This document shows, in pieces, positions 26,360 to 34,710 of a stretch of DNA of 64,000 nt. Positions within the stretch are counted from its first letter, which is position 1, and each line of letters begins with the position of its first letter. Source of the stretch: Actinomycetota bacterium (GTDB taxonomy: Bacteria > Actinomycetota > Acidimicrobiia > Acidimicrobiales > AC-14); assembly GCA_005888325.1 (NCBI GenBank), contig VAWU01000028.1, positions 51,325 through 115,324 on the forward strand, given 5' to 3'. The notes under the pieces were generated by a model. That model was not told where the DNA came from. It searched no databases and saw only the letters and a program-made list of their open reading frames with translations. The translations under genes and the position numbers were made by a program.

Positions 26360-27137
26360 CCTGGTACGACTGCGGCGACGTCTCCGCGACCTCGGCGCGG
26401 TCACGGTGGCGTTCAGCGGGGGCGCCGACTCCGCGTTCCTCGCATGGGTCGCGCATGACACGCTGGGCACCCGCGCGCACGCGGTCACCGCGGTGTCACC
26501 GTCGCTCGCCCCCGACGAGCGCGACGACTGCGCCGCGCTGGCCCGCGAGTGGGGCCTGCGCTGGACGGCGGTGGAGACCGACGAGCTGGCGCGCGCCGCA
26601 TACGTCGCCAACGGTCCCGACCGCTGCTACCACTGCAAGGCCGAGCTGATGGACGTCGTGGCGCCGCTCGCCGCCGCCGACCGTGCCACGGTGGTCCTCG
26701 GCACGAACGTCGACGACCTCGGCGACCACCGCCCGGGGCAGGACGCGGCCGCCGAGCGGGGCGCGGTGTTCCCGCTCGTCGAGGCCGGCTTCACCAAGGA
26801 AGCGGTGCGCGACGCGTCTCGCGCCCTCGGCCTGCGCACCTGGGACAAGCCCGCGGCCGCGTGTCTCGCGTCCCGGCTGCCCTACGGCACACCGGTCACC
26901 GTCGAGGTGCTCGGTCGGGTGGGACGGGCGGAGGCGGCGCTGCGTGCCCTGGGCTTCGAACAGCTGCGCGTGCGTCATTACGGCGACGTCGCCCGCGTCG
27001 AGCTCGACCCGGGGGCGCTCATGACCGCGATCGAGCGGCGCGCCGAGGTGGTCGCGGCGGTGAAGGCGAGCGGCTACCGCTACGTGACACTTGACCTGGA
27101 GGGCTTTCGGTCTGGCAACCTGAACGCTGCCCTCTGA
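26352..27137 (+). CDS. larE: ATP-dependent sacrificial sulfur transferase LarE family
   Basis: A 261-residue PP-loop ATPase with SGGADSAFLA, the cysteine pair RCYHCKAEL and the DKPAAACLASRLPYG region that holds the cysteine sacrificed as sulfur donor in LarE. LarE builds the nickel-pincer cofactor of lactate racemase and related enzymes with LarB and LarC, neither of which is in the window. It overlaps alaX and precedes a NIL-domain gene by 26 bases. Confidence 0.87.
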   Translation: MGDLVRLRRRLRDLGAVTVAFSGGADSAFLAWVAHDTLGTRAHAVTAVSPSLAPDERDDCAALAREWGLRWTAVETDELARAAYVANGPDRCYHCKAELMDVVAPLAAADRATVVLGTNVDDLGDHRPGQDAAAERGAVFPLVEAGFTKEAVRDASRALGLRTWDKPAAACLASRLPYGTPVTVEVLGRVGRAEAALRALGFEQLRVRHYGDVARVELDPGALMTAIERRAEVVAAVKASGYRYVTLDLEGFRSGNLNAAL

Positions 27138-27163
27138 CCCCTCTCCCGCGCCGGAGGCCCCCC

Positions 27164-27400
27164 GTGAACCTCAGGGTCAAGCTCACCTTTCCTGAGCACC
27201 TCATCAAGCAGCCGCTGCTCGGCCGGCTCGTCCGCGAGTTCGACGTGTTGCCGAACATCCGCCGGGCCAACGTCGAGGAGAAGATGGGCTGGATCATCTG
27301 CGAGCTCGCAGGCGACGACGTCGCGGTCGAGAGCGCCGTCGACTGGCTGGAGGACGCCGGTGTCCAGGTCGACCGCCTGGGTGACGTGGTCGAAGGCTGA
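27164..27400 (+). CDS. NIL domain protein
   Basis: A 78-residue protein consisting of a NIL domain (NLRVKLTFPEHLIKQPLLGRL, NIRRANVEEKMGWIICEL). NIL domains occur at the end of the methionine importer ATPase MetN, where they bind methionine, and as small proteins near sulfur genes. The start is GTG 27164 with CGGAGG upstream. The neighbour larE also handles sulfur, so a sulfur-related role is plausible but unproven. Confidence 0.86.
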   Translation: MNLRVKLTFPEHLIKQPLLGRLVREFDVLPNIRRANVEEKMGWIICELAGDDVAVESAVDWLEDAGVQVDRLGDVVEG

Positions 27401-27414
27401 GGGGTGGGCTCTGG

Positions 27415-27873
27415 CTACCAGGTGTAGGTGCCGGCGCTGCCCTTGAACGGGCCGACGACGCGCGTCGTGATCCAGCCACCGTAGAAGTCGCCCGGCTGTG
27501 ACTCGACGCGCTCGTCGTCGACGAAGCACGCGTCCATGCGGCTGGCGTAGAACGCGACGTGTCCGGCGAGCGGCTCGTAGCCGGGCATGGGCTCGAGGTA
27601 GGTCCATGCCGCGTCCGGCTCGGTGCGCCCGCCCGCCGTCACGCACCAGGTCCGGCGCTCCGCGCTGACGAGGGCGCCGGGTGCGATGTCGGCTCGTGGG
27701 ATGTAGAACACCGGTGGGTGGCTCGTCTCGAGGACGCGCTGCGACGCGGTGGTGTCGACGATCGTGACCCCTTCGAGCTCCACGACCACATGCGCGTCGG
27801 ATGGCTCGAGGCGGGGTGGGCGCGGGTAGTCCCAGACGGACTCCTGCCCGGGGCCGGGCTCGACCCGTCTCAC
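27415..27873 (-). CDS. DUF427 domain protein
   Basis: A 152-residue DUF427 protein with the family signatures ESVWDYPRPPRLEPS near the start, VLETSHPPVFYIPRADI in the middle and GDFYGGWITTRVVGPFKG at the C-terminus. DUF427 proteins form small beta-sandwich folds of unknown activity. GTG 27873 overlaps the stop of an upstream 86-residue gene as GTGA. The long open frame upstream of 27873 on this strand is a shadow. Confidence 0.88.
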   Translation of the reverse strand: MRRVEPGPGQESVWDYPRPPRLEPSDAHVVVELEGVTIVDTTASQRVLETSHPPVFYIPRADIAPGALVSAERRTWCVTAGGRTEPDAAWTYLEPMPGYEPLAGHVAFYASRMDACFVDDERVESQPGDFYGGWITTRVVGPFKGSAGTYTW

Positions 27874-28130
27874 GAGGTGGTCGTCCAGGTCGGGAACGAC
27901 ACGTGCAGCACGCCCATCCACTCGACCAGCCGGCCCTTCTGTTTCAGCGCTGGGAGGCACGGCGCGACCGCGTCCGCTCCACCGGCCATGCGCGCGTAGT
28001 CGGCGAGGGTGACGAGCAGCGGGCCGGCGTCGAGGTCGCCGTCGCGCGTGAGCGCGTCGACCTCGAGCGTCGGACGGCACGGGTTGGCGGGGTCGACGGC
28101 ATGGCAGTGGTAGACGACGCCCTCGAACAC
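27870..28130 (-). CDS. Small hypothetical protein paired with DUF427
   Basis: An 86-residue protein, GTG 28130 to a stop at 27870, with GC-rich third positions typical of real genes here. It begins FEGVVYHCHAVDPANPC and contains LLVTLADYARMAGG. Three cysteines (two near the N-terminus, one in VAPCLPAL) may be functional. I recognise no family. It overlaps the DUF427 gene by four bases and is divergent from the gene at 28150 across 19 bases. Confidence 0.62.
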   Translation of the reverse strand: MFEGVVYHCHAVDPANPCRPTLEVDALTRDGDLDAGPLLVTLADYARMAGGADAVAPCLPALKQKGRLVEWMGVLHVSFPTWTTTS

Positions 28131-28149
28131 CGACAAAGCTCGAATCCTG

Positions 28150-28626
28150 ATGGACGAGCATCTCACGCCGCCGGTGGTCGAAAGCACCGCCATTCCCCTC
28201 GCGGAGGCCATCGAGCAGGCGCTCCCCGGGTGGGTGGAGCGGTCGGTCGCACGCCTCGCCATCGCCTTCCACGGTCGGGTCGACGACGACGTGCGTGCGG
28301 CTGCCACCGAGGCGGGACGGCGGGCGGCGACCGAGGTCGGCGCCGAGGTGCGCGACCTCCTGGCGCTCGACATCGACGACCAACGCACGACGCCCCTGTC
28401 GCTCCTGCGCGGGGCCGTGCGGTACCCCACCGAGGTGCTCCGGGCCGCAGGCGTACCCCCTGTGGTGCGCGACGAGTCGCAGGAGCGTCTGTTCCCCGAC
28501 GACGACTACGACCTCGCGCCCGCCAACTTCGCCGACGTGTCGCCCGAGCTCGCCGACGTCGGTCTGGCGTGGGGTGCGGCGAAGGCGTTCACGCATTTGC
28601 AGCGCCGGCGGGAGTCGTGCCCATGA
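28150..28626 (+). CDS. Hypothetical protein
   Basis: A 158-residue protein starting at ATG 28150 with no recognised family. The N-terminal half is predicted helical (AEAIEQALPGWVERSVARLA), the C-terminal half acidic (RLFPDDDYDLAP). It overlaps the following 100-residue gene as ATGA, so the two products are made together and may interact. Confidence 0.7.
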   Translation: MDEHLTPPVVESTAIPLAEAIEQALPGWVERSVARLAIAFHGRVDDDVRAAATEAGRRAATEVGAEVRDLLALDIDDQRTTPLSLLRGAVRYPTEVLRAAGVPPVVRDESQERLFPDDDYDLAPANFADVSPELADVGLAWGAAKAFTHLQRRRESCP

Positions 28627-28925
28627 CCGTCGTCGCTTACGTGCCCGACCTCATCGACCGGTCGAAGGTCGCGGCCGCCGGCGACGTCGTCTTCGTCGAT
28701 GACCCCGAGGCGCTCGTGGACGCGCCGGGCGACGTCGTGGTCGTCGATCTCATGCGCCCCGGCGTGCTCGAGGTGCTGCCCGCGCTGAGGGGCAGGCGGG
28801 TGATCGGCTTCGGCCGGCACACCGAGCGGGCGTTGCTCGAGGCGGCGAGCGCGGCCGGCTGCGACGAGGTGCTTCCCCGCTCGTCGTTCTTCCCCCACCT
28901 CGCCGACCTCCTCCGTACGCCCTGA
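28623..28925 (+). CDS. Hypothetical protein with receiver-like alpha/beta fold
   Basis: A 100-residue protein with alternating strands and helices: MTVVAYVPDLIDRSKVAAA, DVVVVDLMRPG, RRVIGFGRHTERAL, AGCDEVLPRSSFFPHLADLL. The layout resembles a short response-regulator or Rossmann-type domain, with an Asp where the receiver phospho-acceptor would be (VVDLMRP) but without the N-terminal acidic pair. It is coupled to the preceding gene by ATGA. A palindrome follows the stop. Confidence 0.7.
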   Translation: MTVVAYVPDLIDRSKVAAAGDVVFVDDPEALVDAPGDVVVVDLMRPGVLEVLPALRGRRVIGFGRHTERALLEAASAAGCDEVLPRSSFFPHLADLLRTP

Positions 28926-28928
28926 TCG

Positions 28929-28977
28929 CTTCTTGGTGCAGTCACCCACCGTCACGGTGGTTCAGCGCACCAAGAAG
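28929..28977. terminator. Palindrome between convergent genes (copy 2 of a repeated element)
   Basis: CTTCTTGGTGC (28929-28939) pairs with GCACCAAGAAG (28967-28977), with an inner CCACCG/CGGTGG stem. It matches the element after groEL at 19839-19885 in its outer arm, inner stem and flanking AGCCG. It lies between convergent genes and can serve both strands as a terminator. Confidence 0.78.
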
Positions 28978-29000
28978 CCGAAGCGTTGGCCGTGGCTCGG

Positions 29001-29186
29001 CTACGAGCGCCGGTCGGGCGGCTGCGTCCAGCCCGCCCCGCTGATGGCGCGGGGCTCGAAGAAGAGGCAGCCCTCGGGGCACGCGAACGGAACGGCCTGG
29101 TTCGCGTCGACCCGGCACCGCTCGACCTGCTCACCGGTCGGCAGCGTGCGGCTGGAGTAGTGACGACAGTCCTTGCGTACCGCCAT
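29001..29186 (-). CDS. Small four-cysteine protein
   Basis: A 61-residue protein with cysteines at positions 7, 24, 36 and 40 (DCRHYS, RCRVDA, ACPEGC), spaced so that they could bind zinc or an iron-sulfur cluster. ATG 29186 is preceded by GACAAT six bases upstream, a possible leaderless promoter. It lies between a palindrome and the exporter genes. The function is unknown. Confidence 0.72.
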   Translation of the reverse strand: MAVRKDCRHYSSRTLPTGEQVERCRVDANQAVPFACPEGCLFFEPRAISGAGWTQPPDRRS

Positions 29187-29204
29187 CGCGACATTGTCCC
29201 ATCT

Positions 29205-30014
29205 CTACCCCCGGCGCACGCGTCCCCTCAGCGCGGCCAGCGCGAGCGAGATGCTGACGGCGCCGACGGCGGCGATGGCGGCAGCGGCCTTGAGGAGCTC
29301 CATCCCGTCCCAGCCCTCGCTGACGAGGGAGCGCAGGCCCGACAGGAGGTACGTGACCGGGTTGTACGTGGCCACCGTGGCGAGCCAGCCGCTGAGCGCC
29401 TGCTTGGGCTGGAACGCGGTCGTGAGGAAGGCGAAGGGAAAGAAGAGGATGAAGCTGCTGTTGACCGCGGCGGGGTTGCCGGTCTTGAGCGCGATGGCGT
29501 ACGGGAACCCGGTGAACACGAGGCCCCACGCGCCCGCGATGAGCAGGAACAAGAGCATGCCGATGGGCCCGGTCTCGAAGCGGACGCCGTAGGCGAAGCC
29601 CAGCAACAACACGGGGATGCAGAGCGCGATCACGACCGCGACGTCGGCGACCATGAGCCCGAGAAGCAAGGCGAGCCGGCGCACCGGTGTGACGCACAGC
29701 CGGTCGAAGTAGCCGTCCTGGATGTCGGTGACGAGGGTCGACGCGCGAGAGATGCCGGTCACCGCGAAGATGATCGCGACCGGCACCTGGAAGGCCTTGA
29801 AGTCGAGCCCGTACGCGTTGTGGCTCACCTTCGACAGGGCACCGACGTTCACCACGTAGAAGAACACCGGAACGATCAACGCGGGGATGATCGACTCCGG
29901 CTCGCGGGGCACCGCCCGCAGGGCGCGGGTGGCCACCGTGCGCATGTCGCTCAGGAACCCCGCGGGACGGGCCCGCACGACCGGCGGCGCGGCGGGGAGG
30001 GCGGTGGTGGTCAC
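29205..30014 (-). CDS. ABC-2 type exporter permease (DrrB-like)
   Basis: A 269-residue ABC-2 permease with six membrane helices, a cytoplasmic N-terminus and the loop segment ASTLVTDIQDGYFDRLCVTPV typical of DrrB-like drug and polyketide exporters. GTG 30014 overlaps the stop of the ATPase gene upstream as GTGA. With that ATPase it forms a complete exporter; the substrate is unknown. Confidence 0.9.
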   Translation of the reverse strand: MTTTALPAAPPVVRARPAGFLSDMRTVATRALRAVPREPESIIPALIVPVFFYVVNVGALSKVSHNAYGLDFKAFQVPVAIIFAVTGISRASTLVTDIQDGYFDRLCVTPVRRLALLLGLMVADVAVVIALCIPVLLLGFAYGVRFETGPIGMLLFLLIAGAWGLVFTGFPYAIALKTGNPAAVNSSFILFFPFAFLTTAFQPKQALSGWLATVATYNPVTYLLSGLRSLVSEGWDGMELLKAAAAIAAVGAVSISLALAALRGRVRRG

Positions 30015-30988
30015 GAGGTCGGGTCTCCGTCGCCCTTGTTGTCGATGTGGCCGTGGTCGATGTGGCCGCCCGTCAGCTCGAGGAACACGTCGTCGAGCGT
30101 CGGGGTGCGGAGGGTGAGGGTGTGCACCTTGACGCCGTCGCGGCTGAGCGCGACAGCCACCGGGCTCACCGCGGCCGCGCCGTTCGCCGTTCGCACGGTG
30201 AGCTCCTCGCCGTGCACGTCGACCTGATCGACGCCGTCGATCGCGCACAGCGCCTGGATCACGTCGTCGCCCGCCCCCTCGACGCGGGCCACGATGACGT
30301 CGTCGCTGATCGCGCGCTTGAGCTCGTCCGGCGCGCCCTCGGCGACGAGCTTGCCGTGGTCGATGATCCCGACCCGGTCCGCGAGCTCGTCGGCCTCTTC
30401 CAGGTACTGCGTGGTGAGGAAGATCGTCATGCCCAGCTCCTGGTTGAGCCGGCGCACCTCGCGCCAGACGAGGGCGCGGCTCGCGGGGTCGAGGCCGGTG
30501 GTCGGCTCGTCGAGAAACAGCACGTCGGGGTTGTGCACCAGTGCGGCGGCCAGGTCGAGCCGACGCTTCATCCCCCCCGAGTAGGTGCCGATGCGGCGGT
30601 CGATCGCGTCTCCGATGTCGACGATGCGCAGCACGTGCTCCACGCGCTCGTCCACCTCTGCCCGGTGGAGTCCGTACAGGCGCGCCTGCAGCGTGAGGAG
30701 CTCGCGGCCGGTCTGCCGGTCGTCGAGGGCCGCATCCTGGAGCGCGACCCCGATACGCAGACGGACCTGGCCGGGTTGGGTGGCCACGTCGTGCCCGAGC
30801 ACGAGCGCCCGTCCTGCGGACGGGAGCAGCAGGGTGCAGAGCATGCGGACCAGGGTCGACTTGCCGGCGCCATTGGGGCCGAGGAACCCGTAGATCTCAC
30901 CTTCGCGCACCTCGAGATCGACGCCGTCGACCGCCATGGTGTCGTCGAACCGGCGCTCGATGCTCTCGGTGACCACGGCCGCTGCCAT
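30011..30988 (-). CDS. ABC transporter ATPase (DrrA-like)
   Basis: A 325-residue ATPase of the daunorubicin-resistance type: Walker A GPNGAGKST, Q-loop GVALQDAALDD, signature TYSGGMKRRLD, Walker B VLFLDEPTTGLDP and a C-terminal regulatory domain ending in LRTPTLDDVFLELTG, characteristic of DrrA. The His of the H-loop is Gln (LTTQYLEEAD), normal for this family. ATG 30988 is divergent from the NUDIX gene across 39 bases. Confidence 0.93.
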   Translation of the reverse strand: MAAAVVTESIERRFDDTMAVDGVDLEVREGEIYGFLGPNGAGKSTLVRMLCTLLLPSAGRALVLGHDVATQPGQVRLRIGVALQDAALDDRQTGRELLTLQARLYGLHRAEVDERVEHVLRIVDIGDAIDRRIGTYSGGMKRRLDLAAALVHNPDVLFLDEPTTGLDPASRALVWREVRRLNQELGMTIFLTTQYLEEADELADRVGIIDHGKLVAEGAPDELKRAISDDVIVARVEGAGDDVIQALCAIDGVDQVDVHGEELTVRTANGAAAVSPVAVALSRDGVKVHTLTLRTPTLDDVFLELTGGHIDHGHIDNKGDGDPTS

Positions 30989-30996
30989 GGGCGGCG

Positions 30997-31021
30997 ACCC
31001 TACCGTGGCGCTGGATAGCCT
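30997..31021. promoter_or_regulatory. Divergent leaderless promoters of the exporter and NUDIX genes
   Basis: On the minus strand TAGGGT (31002-30997) ends eight bases before ATG 30988. On the plus strand TAGCCT (31016-31021) ends six bases before GTG 31028. Neither gene has a Shine-Dalgarno. Confidence 0.55.
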
Positions 31022-31027
31022 CGGGGC

Positions 31028-31729
31028 GTGAGCTCCGGCGAACCCGACGACGCCACGCAAGCGGTCAGCGCCCACGACCTGTTGCGCTGGAGCGAGTCGC
31101 TGTCCGCGATCGCGCGCACGGGCCTCGGCTTCACACAGAGCCTCTACGAGCAGGAGCGCTTCGAGGAGGTGCTCAAGGTGGCGGCTGATATCCGCGTCGC
31201 TGCCGGCCACGAGCTGGAAGCCGAGGTGCTCGTCGAGGAGTGGTTGAAGCTGGTGGGCGAGGGCGTGGCCGGCTACGTCACGCCTAAGGTCGCGGTGGGC
31301 GCGGTGGTGGGCAACGACGACGGCGAGCTGCTGCTCGTGCAGCGGTCCGACTCGGGGGTGTGGCTCTACCCGACCGGCTGGGCCGACGTGGGGTACTCGG
31401 CCTCGGAGGTGGCGGTGAAAGAGGTGCTCGAGGAGACGGGCATCGAGATCGAGCCGTTGCGGCTCATCGCCGTGCTCGACGGTCTCCGGCTCGGGTTCAC
31501 GCGCGTGCCGCTCTACTCGTTGGTCTTCCACTGCCGCGCCCTCGGCGGTGAGCTCAAGGCGCATCCGCTCGAGACGGCCGAGGTGGGCTGGTTCGCGGAG
31601 GACGCCTTGCCATGGCCGCTCGCCGGCGCCGAGCGCTGGGGACCACACGCCTTCCGCGCGCTGCGCGGCGAGCACGTCGACGTGTTGTTCGACGCGCCAC
31701 GGGCACCGATGTGGCGCAGCGACGGCTAG
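31028..31729 (+). CDS. NUDIX hydrolase with NUDIX_N domain
   Basis: A 233-residue protein. The N-terminal segment (LLRWSESLSAIARTGLGFTQSLYEQERFEEVLK) is a NUDIX_N domain found on ADP-ribose/ADP-sugar type hydrolases. The NUDIX box reads GWADVGYSASEVAVKEVLEE with the catalytic glutamates, although its start GWADVG differs from the usual GG. The precise nucleotide substrate is unknown. It converges on the hypothetical gene at 31726 with a four-base overlap. Confidence 0.9.
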   Translation: MSSGEPDDATQAVSAHDLLRWSESLSAIARTGLGFTQSLYEQERFEEVLKVAADIRVAAGHELEAEVLVEEWLKLVGEGVAGYVTPKVAVGAVVGNDDGELLLVQRSDSGVWLYPTGWADVGYSASEVAVKEVLEETGIEIEPLRLIAVLDGLRLGFTRVPLYSLVFHCRALGGELKAHPLETAEVGWFAEDALPWPLAGAERWGPHAFRALRGEHVDVLFDAPRAPMWRSDG

Positions 31730-32196
31730 CCGAGCAGCTGGGCGAAGAGCATGTCGACGATCGACGCGTGTCCTGCCGCGCGCTCCCATTCGCGCCCGAT
31801 GGCTTCATGATCGACGACACCCGCGGCGTCGGGCGCCCGCCCGAGCGCGTCGGTGGCGACGCTGGCGAGCACCGCGGGCTCGATCTCGTCGCCGTAGGCG
31901 GGGAACGCCTCCAACCCCTCCCAGAGCGCGTCGAGAGGTGCGGCAAGCCCAGCGCCCGTGGCGAGCGCGTGTGCGGTCGTCGAGAACACCTCGTACGTGT
32001 CGATCTCGGCCGGGCGCCGGTAGCCCGGTGCCGGATGGAGCCGCCACTCGATCGTCAGGCCGCCGGGGCCGTCGTCGCGCAGCCATACCTGCGAACCGTT
32101 GACGTACGCGTCGACCGGCTCGCCGAAGCGCGCGTCGAGCGCGATCACGAGATCGGGTGTGGCCCGCCAGACGCAGGTCGGGGTGAGTGACGTCAC
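31726..32196 (-). CDS. Hypothetical protein
   Basis: About 156 residues from GTG 32196 (GTG 32217 gives 163). No family recognised. It contains VWRATPDLVIALDARFGEPVDAYVNGSQVWL and a helical C-terminal half. Its start region overlaps that of the divergent M1 peptidase gene, so one of the two starts may be further in than drawn. Confidence 0.6.
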   Translation of the reverse strand: MTSLTPTCVWRATPDLVIALDARFGEPVDAYVNGSQVWLRDDGPGGLTIEWRLHPAPGYRRPAEIDTYEVFSTTAHALATGAGLAAPLDALWEGLEAFPAYGDEIEPAVLASVATDALGRAPDAAGVVDHEAIGREWERAAGHASIVDMLFAQLLG

Positions 32197-33607
32197 CGTC
32201 TCGACGTTACGCGCCACGTCGATGATGGCGGTCGTGGTCGTGCTTGCCGCGTGCTCCGGGCCCGAACGCGTGGCCGTCCCGCGGAAGGCACAATCGCGCG
32301 CGACGTCGAACGCTGCTGCGGCGGCTACGACGTCGACGGTCGCACCCGACGTCTGCGCGACCCAGCCGGTGCGTGCCATGCCCGACCCGAGCCGGCCCCG
32401 TTACCGGTTGCGCGTCGACGTGCGCCCGAGCGAAGGCATCGCGGAGGGCGATCTCGCGGTTGTCTTCACTCCCGACGTCACCACCGATCGCCTCGTCTTC
32501 CGGCTGTGGCCCAACGGCCCGCGCCTCAGCCGGGCCGGGGCCCGCCTCGACACCGGCACGGTCACCGTGGACGGTGCTGCGGTCGCGTCCGAACGGGAGA
32601 CGCCGACCCTGCTCGTCGTCGGAAGGGGGACGACGTTCGCCGCAGGGCGTGCCGTCGACGTGCGCCTGAGCTGGCGGCTGCGCCTCGCGGGCACGATCGA
32701 CGATCGCGTCTCGCGTTCGGGCGACTCGGCGCGGCTCGGCTCCTTCTTCCCGATCCTCGGCTGGGAGCCGGGCGTGGGATGGGCGACCGAGGCTCCGACG
32801 ACAGTCGACGCGGAGTCGTCCACTGCTCCCACCGCCGACTTCGACGTCACGGCCACCGTGCCCGCGGGCCTGAGCGTGCTCGCGTCCGGTGTTCAGGACG
32901 GGCCCACCCACTGGACCGCAACTGCGATGCGCGACTTCGCGATGTCGGTGGGCCGGTTCACGATCGAGTCCGGGACCGCGCACGTGCCGCAGTCGGTAGC
33001 GGTGACGGTCGGTGTGGACGCGGGCGTGGGCGACGCGGTCCAGCCGTATCTCGACAAGGCGGTCCGGGTGCTCGAGGACTTCAGTCGCCGCTTCGGGCCC
33101 TACGCGTGGCCCGTCTACACGCTTGCGATCACTCCGGGGCTGCGGGGCGGCATCGAGTACCCCGGCCACACCATGCAGGGCCCGGGCACCATCGGGCGCA
33201 CGACCAGCCACGAGATCGGCCACCAGTGGTTCTATGCGCTCGTCGGCAACGACCAGGGCCGCGACCCCTGGCTCGACGAGGGGCTCGCCACCTATGCCGA
33301 GGGCCGGTTCGAGGACACGCTGGAGACGGCGCGCATCGTGCAGATCCCCGCCGACGCGAGAGGCCACGCCGGTGAGGCCGTCACGTTCTGGGAGAGCCGG
33401 CCCGAGGCGTACTACGCGGGCGTCTACCTGCAGGGCGCCGAGGCGCTCGCGGCCCTCGGCGACCTCGCGCGCGTCGACTGCGCCCTGCGCCTCTACGCCG
33501 CCACCGCGGCGTATCGCGTCGCCCGCCCCGGCAACCTGTTCGCCGCCCTCGACCGGCTGTTCCCGGCCGCCTCCGAGGTGCTCGCGGGCTACGGCCTCCG
33601 GCGCTAG
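32183..33607 (+). CDS. M1-family metallopeptidase lipoprotein
   Basis: A 474-residue secreted aminopeptidase-like protein. From GTG 32183 it has a short lipoprotein signal with core MMAVVVVLAA and lipobox Cys24. The zinc site is HEIGH (around residue 343) with the third ligand in LDEGLATYAE, the M1 (gluzincin) pattern, and the exopeptidase-like loop GGIEYPG lies just before it. The N-terminal half is the beta-rich M1 domain. It probably trims peptides at the cell surface. ATG 32222 is an alternative start but would leave no basic signal-peptide end. Confidence 0.85.
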   Translation: MSDVTVSTLRATSMMAVVVVLAACSGPERVAVPRKAQSRATSNAAAAATTSTVAPDVCATQPVRAMPDPSRPRYRLRVDVRPSEGIAEGDLAVVFTPDVTTDRLVFRLWPNGPRLSRAGARLDTGTVTVDGAAVASERETPTLLVVGRGTTFAAGRAVDVRLSWRLRLAGTIDDRVSRSGDSARLGSFFPILGWEPGVGWATEAPTTVDAESSTAPTADFDVTATVPAGLSVLASGVQDGPTHWTATAMRDFAMSVGRFTIESGTAHVPQSVAVTVGVDAGVGDAVQPYLDKAVRVLEDFSRRFGPYAWPVYTLAITPGLRGGIEYPGHTMQGPGTIGRTTSHEIGHQWFYALVGNDQGRDPWLDEGLATYAEGRFEDTLETARIVQIPADARGHAGEAVTFWESRPEAYYAGVYLQGAEALAALGDLARVDCALRLYAATAAYRVARPGNLFAALDRLFPAASEVLAGYGLRR

Positions 33608-33698
33608 CACGGTCGCGTGCCGGCGGAATGGCTACGTAGCGAGAGCGCTCCTAGCATGGGGTGGGCACGCACCACGGGTTTGACGGGGGGAGGGCAGC

Positions 33699-34703
33699 GT
33701 GGGGTACGAGCGCCTCAGCGCGCGGGCCGCATCGTCGCTGCGCCGCGAGTCGCGACGCTCGCCCGAGCACGTCGGCTCGTTGGCCCTGTTCGAGGCGGCG
33801 GCCTTCCTCGACGAGCGCGGCCGCTTCCGGCTCGACGACGCGCGCAGCCACGTCGCGGGGCGCCTCCATCGCTGGCCCGCGTTGCGCCGCCGGGTGCAGC
33901 CCGTCCCCTTCGGCCAGGGACGGCCGGTGTGGGTCGACGACGACCGCTTCGACCTGACGTATCACGTGCGGCTCACCGCGCTGCCCCGGCCCGGTCGCGA
34001 GGAGCAGCTGAACGCGCTCATGGCCCGGCTCCAGACCCTTCCGCTCGATCGGCGGCGTCCTCTGTGGGAGCTTTGGTTCGTCGACGGGGTGGAGGGCGAC
34101 CGCGTGGCGGTGCTGCAGAAGACGCATCTCGCGCTGGCCCATGATCGGGGCGCGGCCGGCGCGCTCGAGGCGGTCCTCGACGACGAGCCGCGCGCGCAAC
34201 CGCTCGACGCGCCCCAGTGGACCGCGCGCAGGGTGCCGAACAATGCCGCGCTCCTCGTGCACACCCTCGCGGAGCGCGCCACCCGGCCCGCGGAGATGAC
34301 GGGCGTGGCGCGGGCCGCGCTGCGAGGGCCCCGACGTGCGCTCGTCGCCGTCGGTCGTAGGGCGCGCCCGACCGTCGATGTCGGGTCCCACCTCCGCTAC
34401 GAGGTCGTGCGCGCGACGGACGCGTCCGAGTCCGACCTCCGCGCCGCGGTGCGGAGCCACGACACGAGCGTCGCGATCACGTTCGAGGCGCTCGCGGCGC
34501 CCCGCTACCTGCTGGGTGCGCGACTGCTCGAGGCGTTCCCGTACGCGCCGGGTGCCGGGTCGGCGTCGGCGGTCGCCGCGCTCTCCTACGACGGCCGCAC
34601 GGGAATCGGTCTCACCGGCCACCGGGCCGCGATCGCCGAGCTCCGCGGGTTGATCGACGGGCTCGGACAGGGGTTCGGCGAGCTCGACGCGGCGGCGGGC
34701 TGA
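33699..34703 (+). CDS. Wax ester synthase/diacylglycerol acyltransferase-like protein lacking the catalytic motif
   Basis: A 334-residue protein with the WS/DGAT layout (HVGSLALFE, WPALRRRVQPVPFGQGRPVWVDD, LWELWFVDGVEGDRVAVLQKTHLAL) but shorter than the usual ~450 residues. The HHxxxDG active site is altered to THLALAHDRG: the first His is Thr and the Asp-Gly pair is broken. It may be a non-catalytic member or act on another substrate. GTG 33699 has a GGGGGGAGGG purine run upstream; a TAGCAT box lies 40 bases before. Confidence 0.7.
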   Translation: MGYERLSARAASSLRRESRRSPEHVGSLALFEAAAFLDERGRFRLDDARSHVAGRLHRWPALRRRVQPVPFGQGRPVWVDDDRFDLTYHVRLTALPRPGREEQLNALMARLQTLPLDRRRPLWELWFVDGVEGDRVAVLQKTHLALAHDRGAAGALEAVLDDEPRAQPLDAPQWTARRVPNNAALLVHTLAERATRPAEMTGVARAALRGPRRALVAVGRRARPTVDVGSHLRYEVVRATDASESDLRAAVRSHDTSVAITFEALAAPRYLLGARLLEAFPYAPGAGSASAVAALSYDGRTGIGLTGHRAAIAELRGLIDGLGQGFGELDAAAG

Positions 34704-34710
34704 GGGACGA

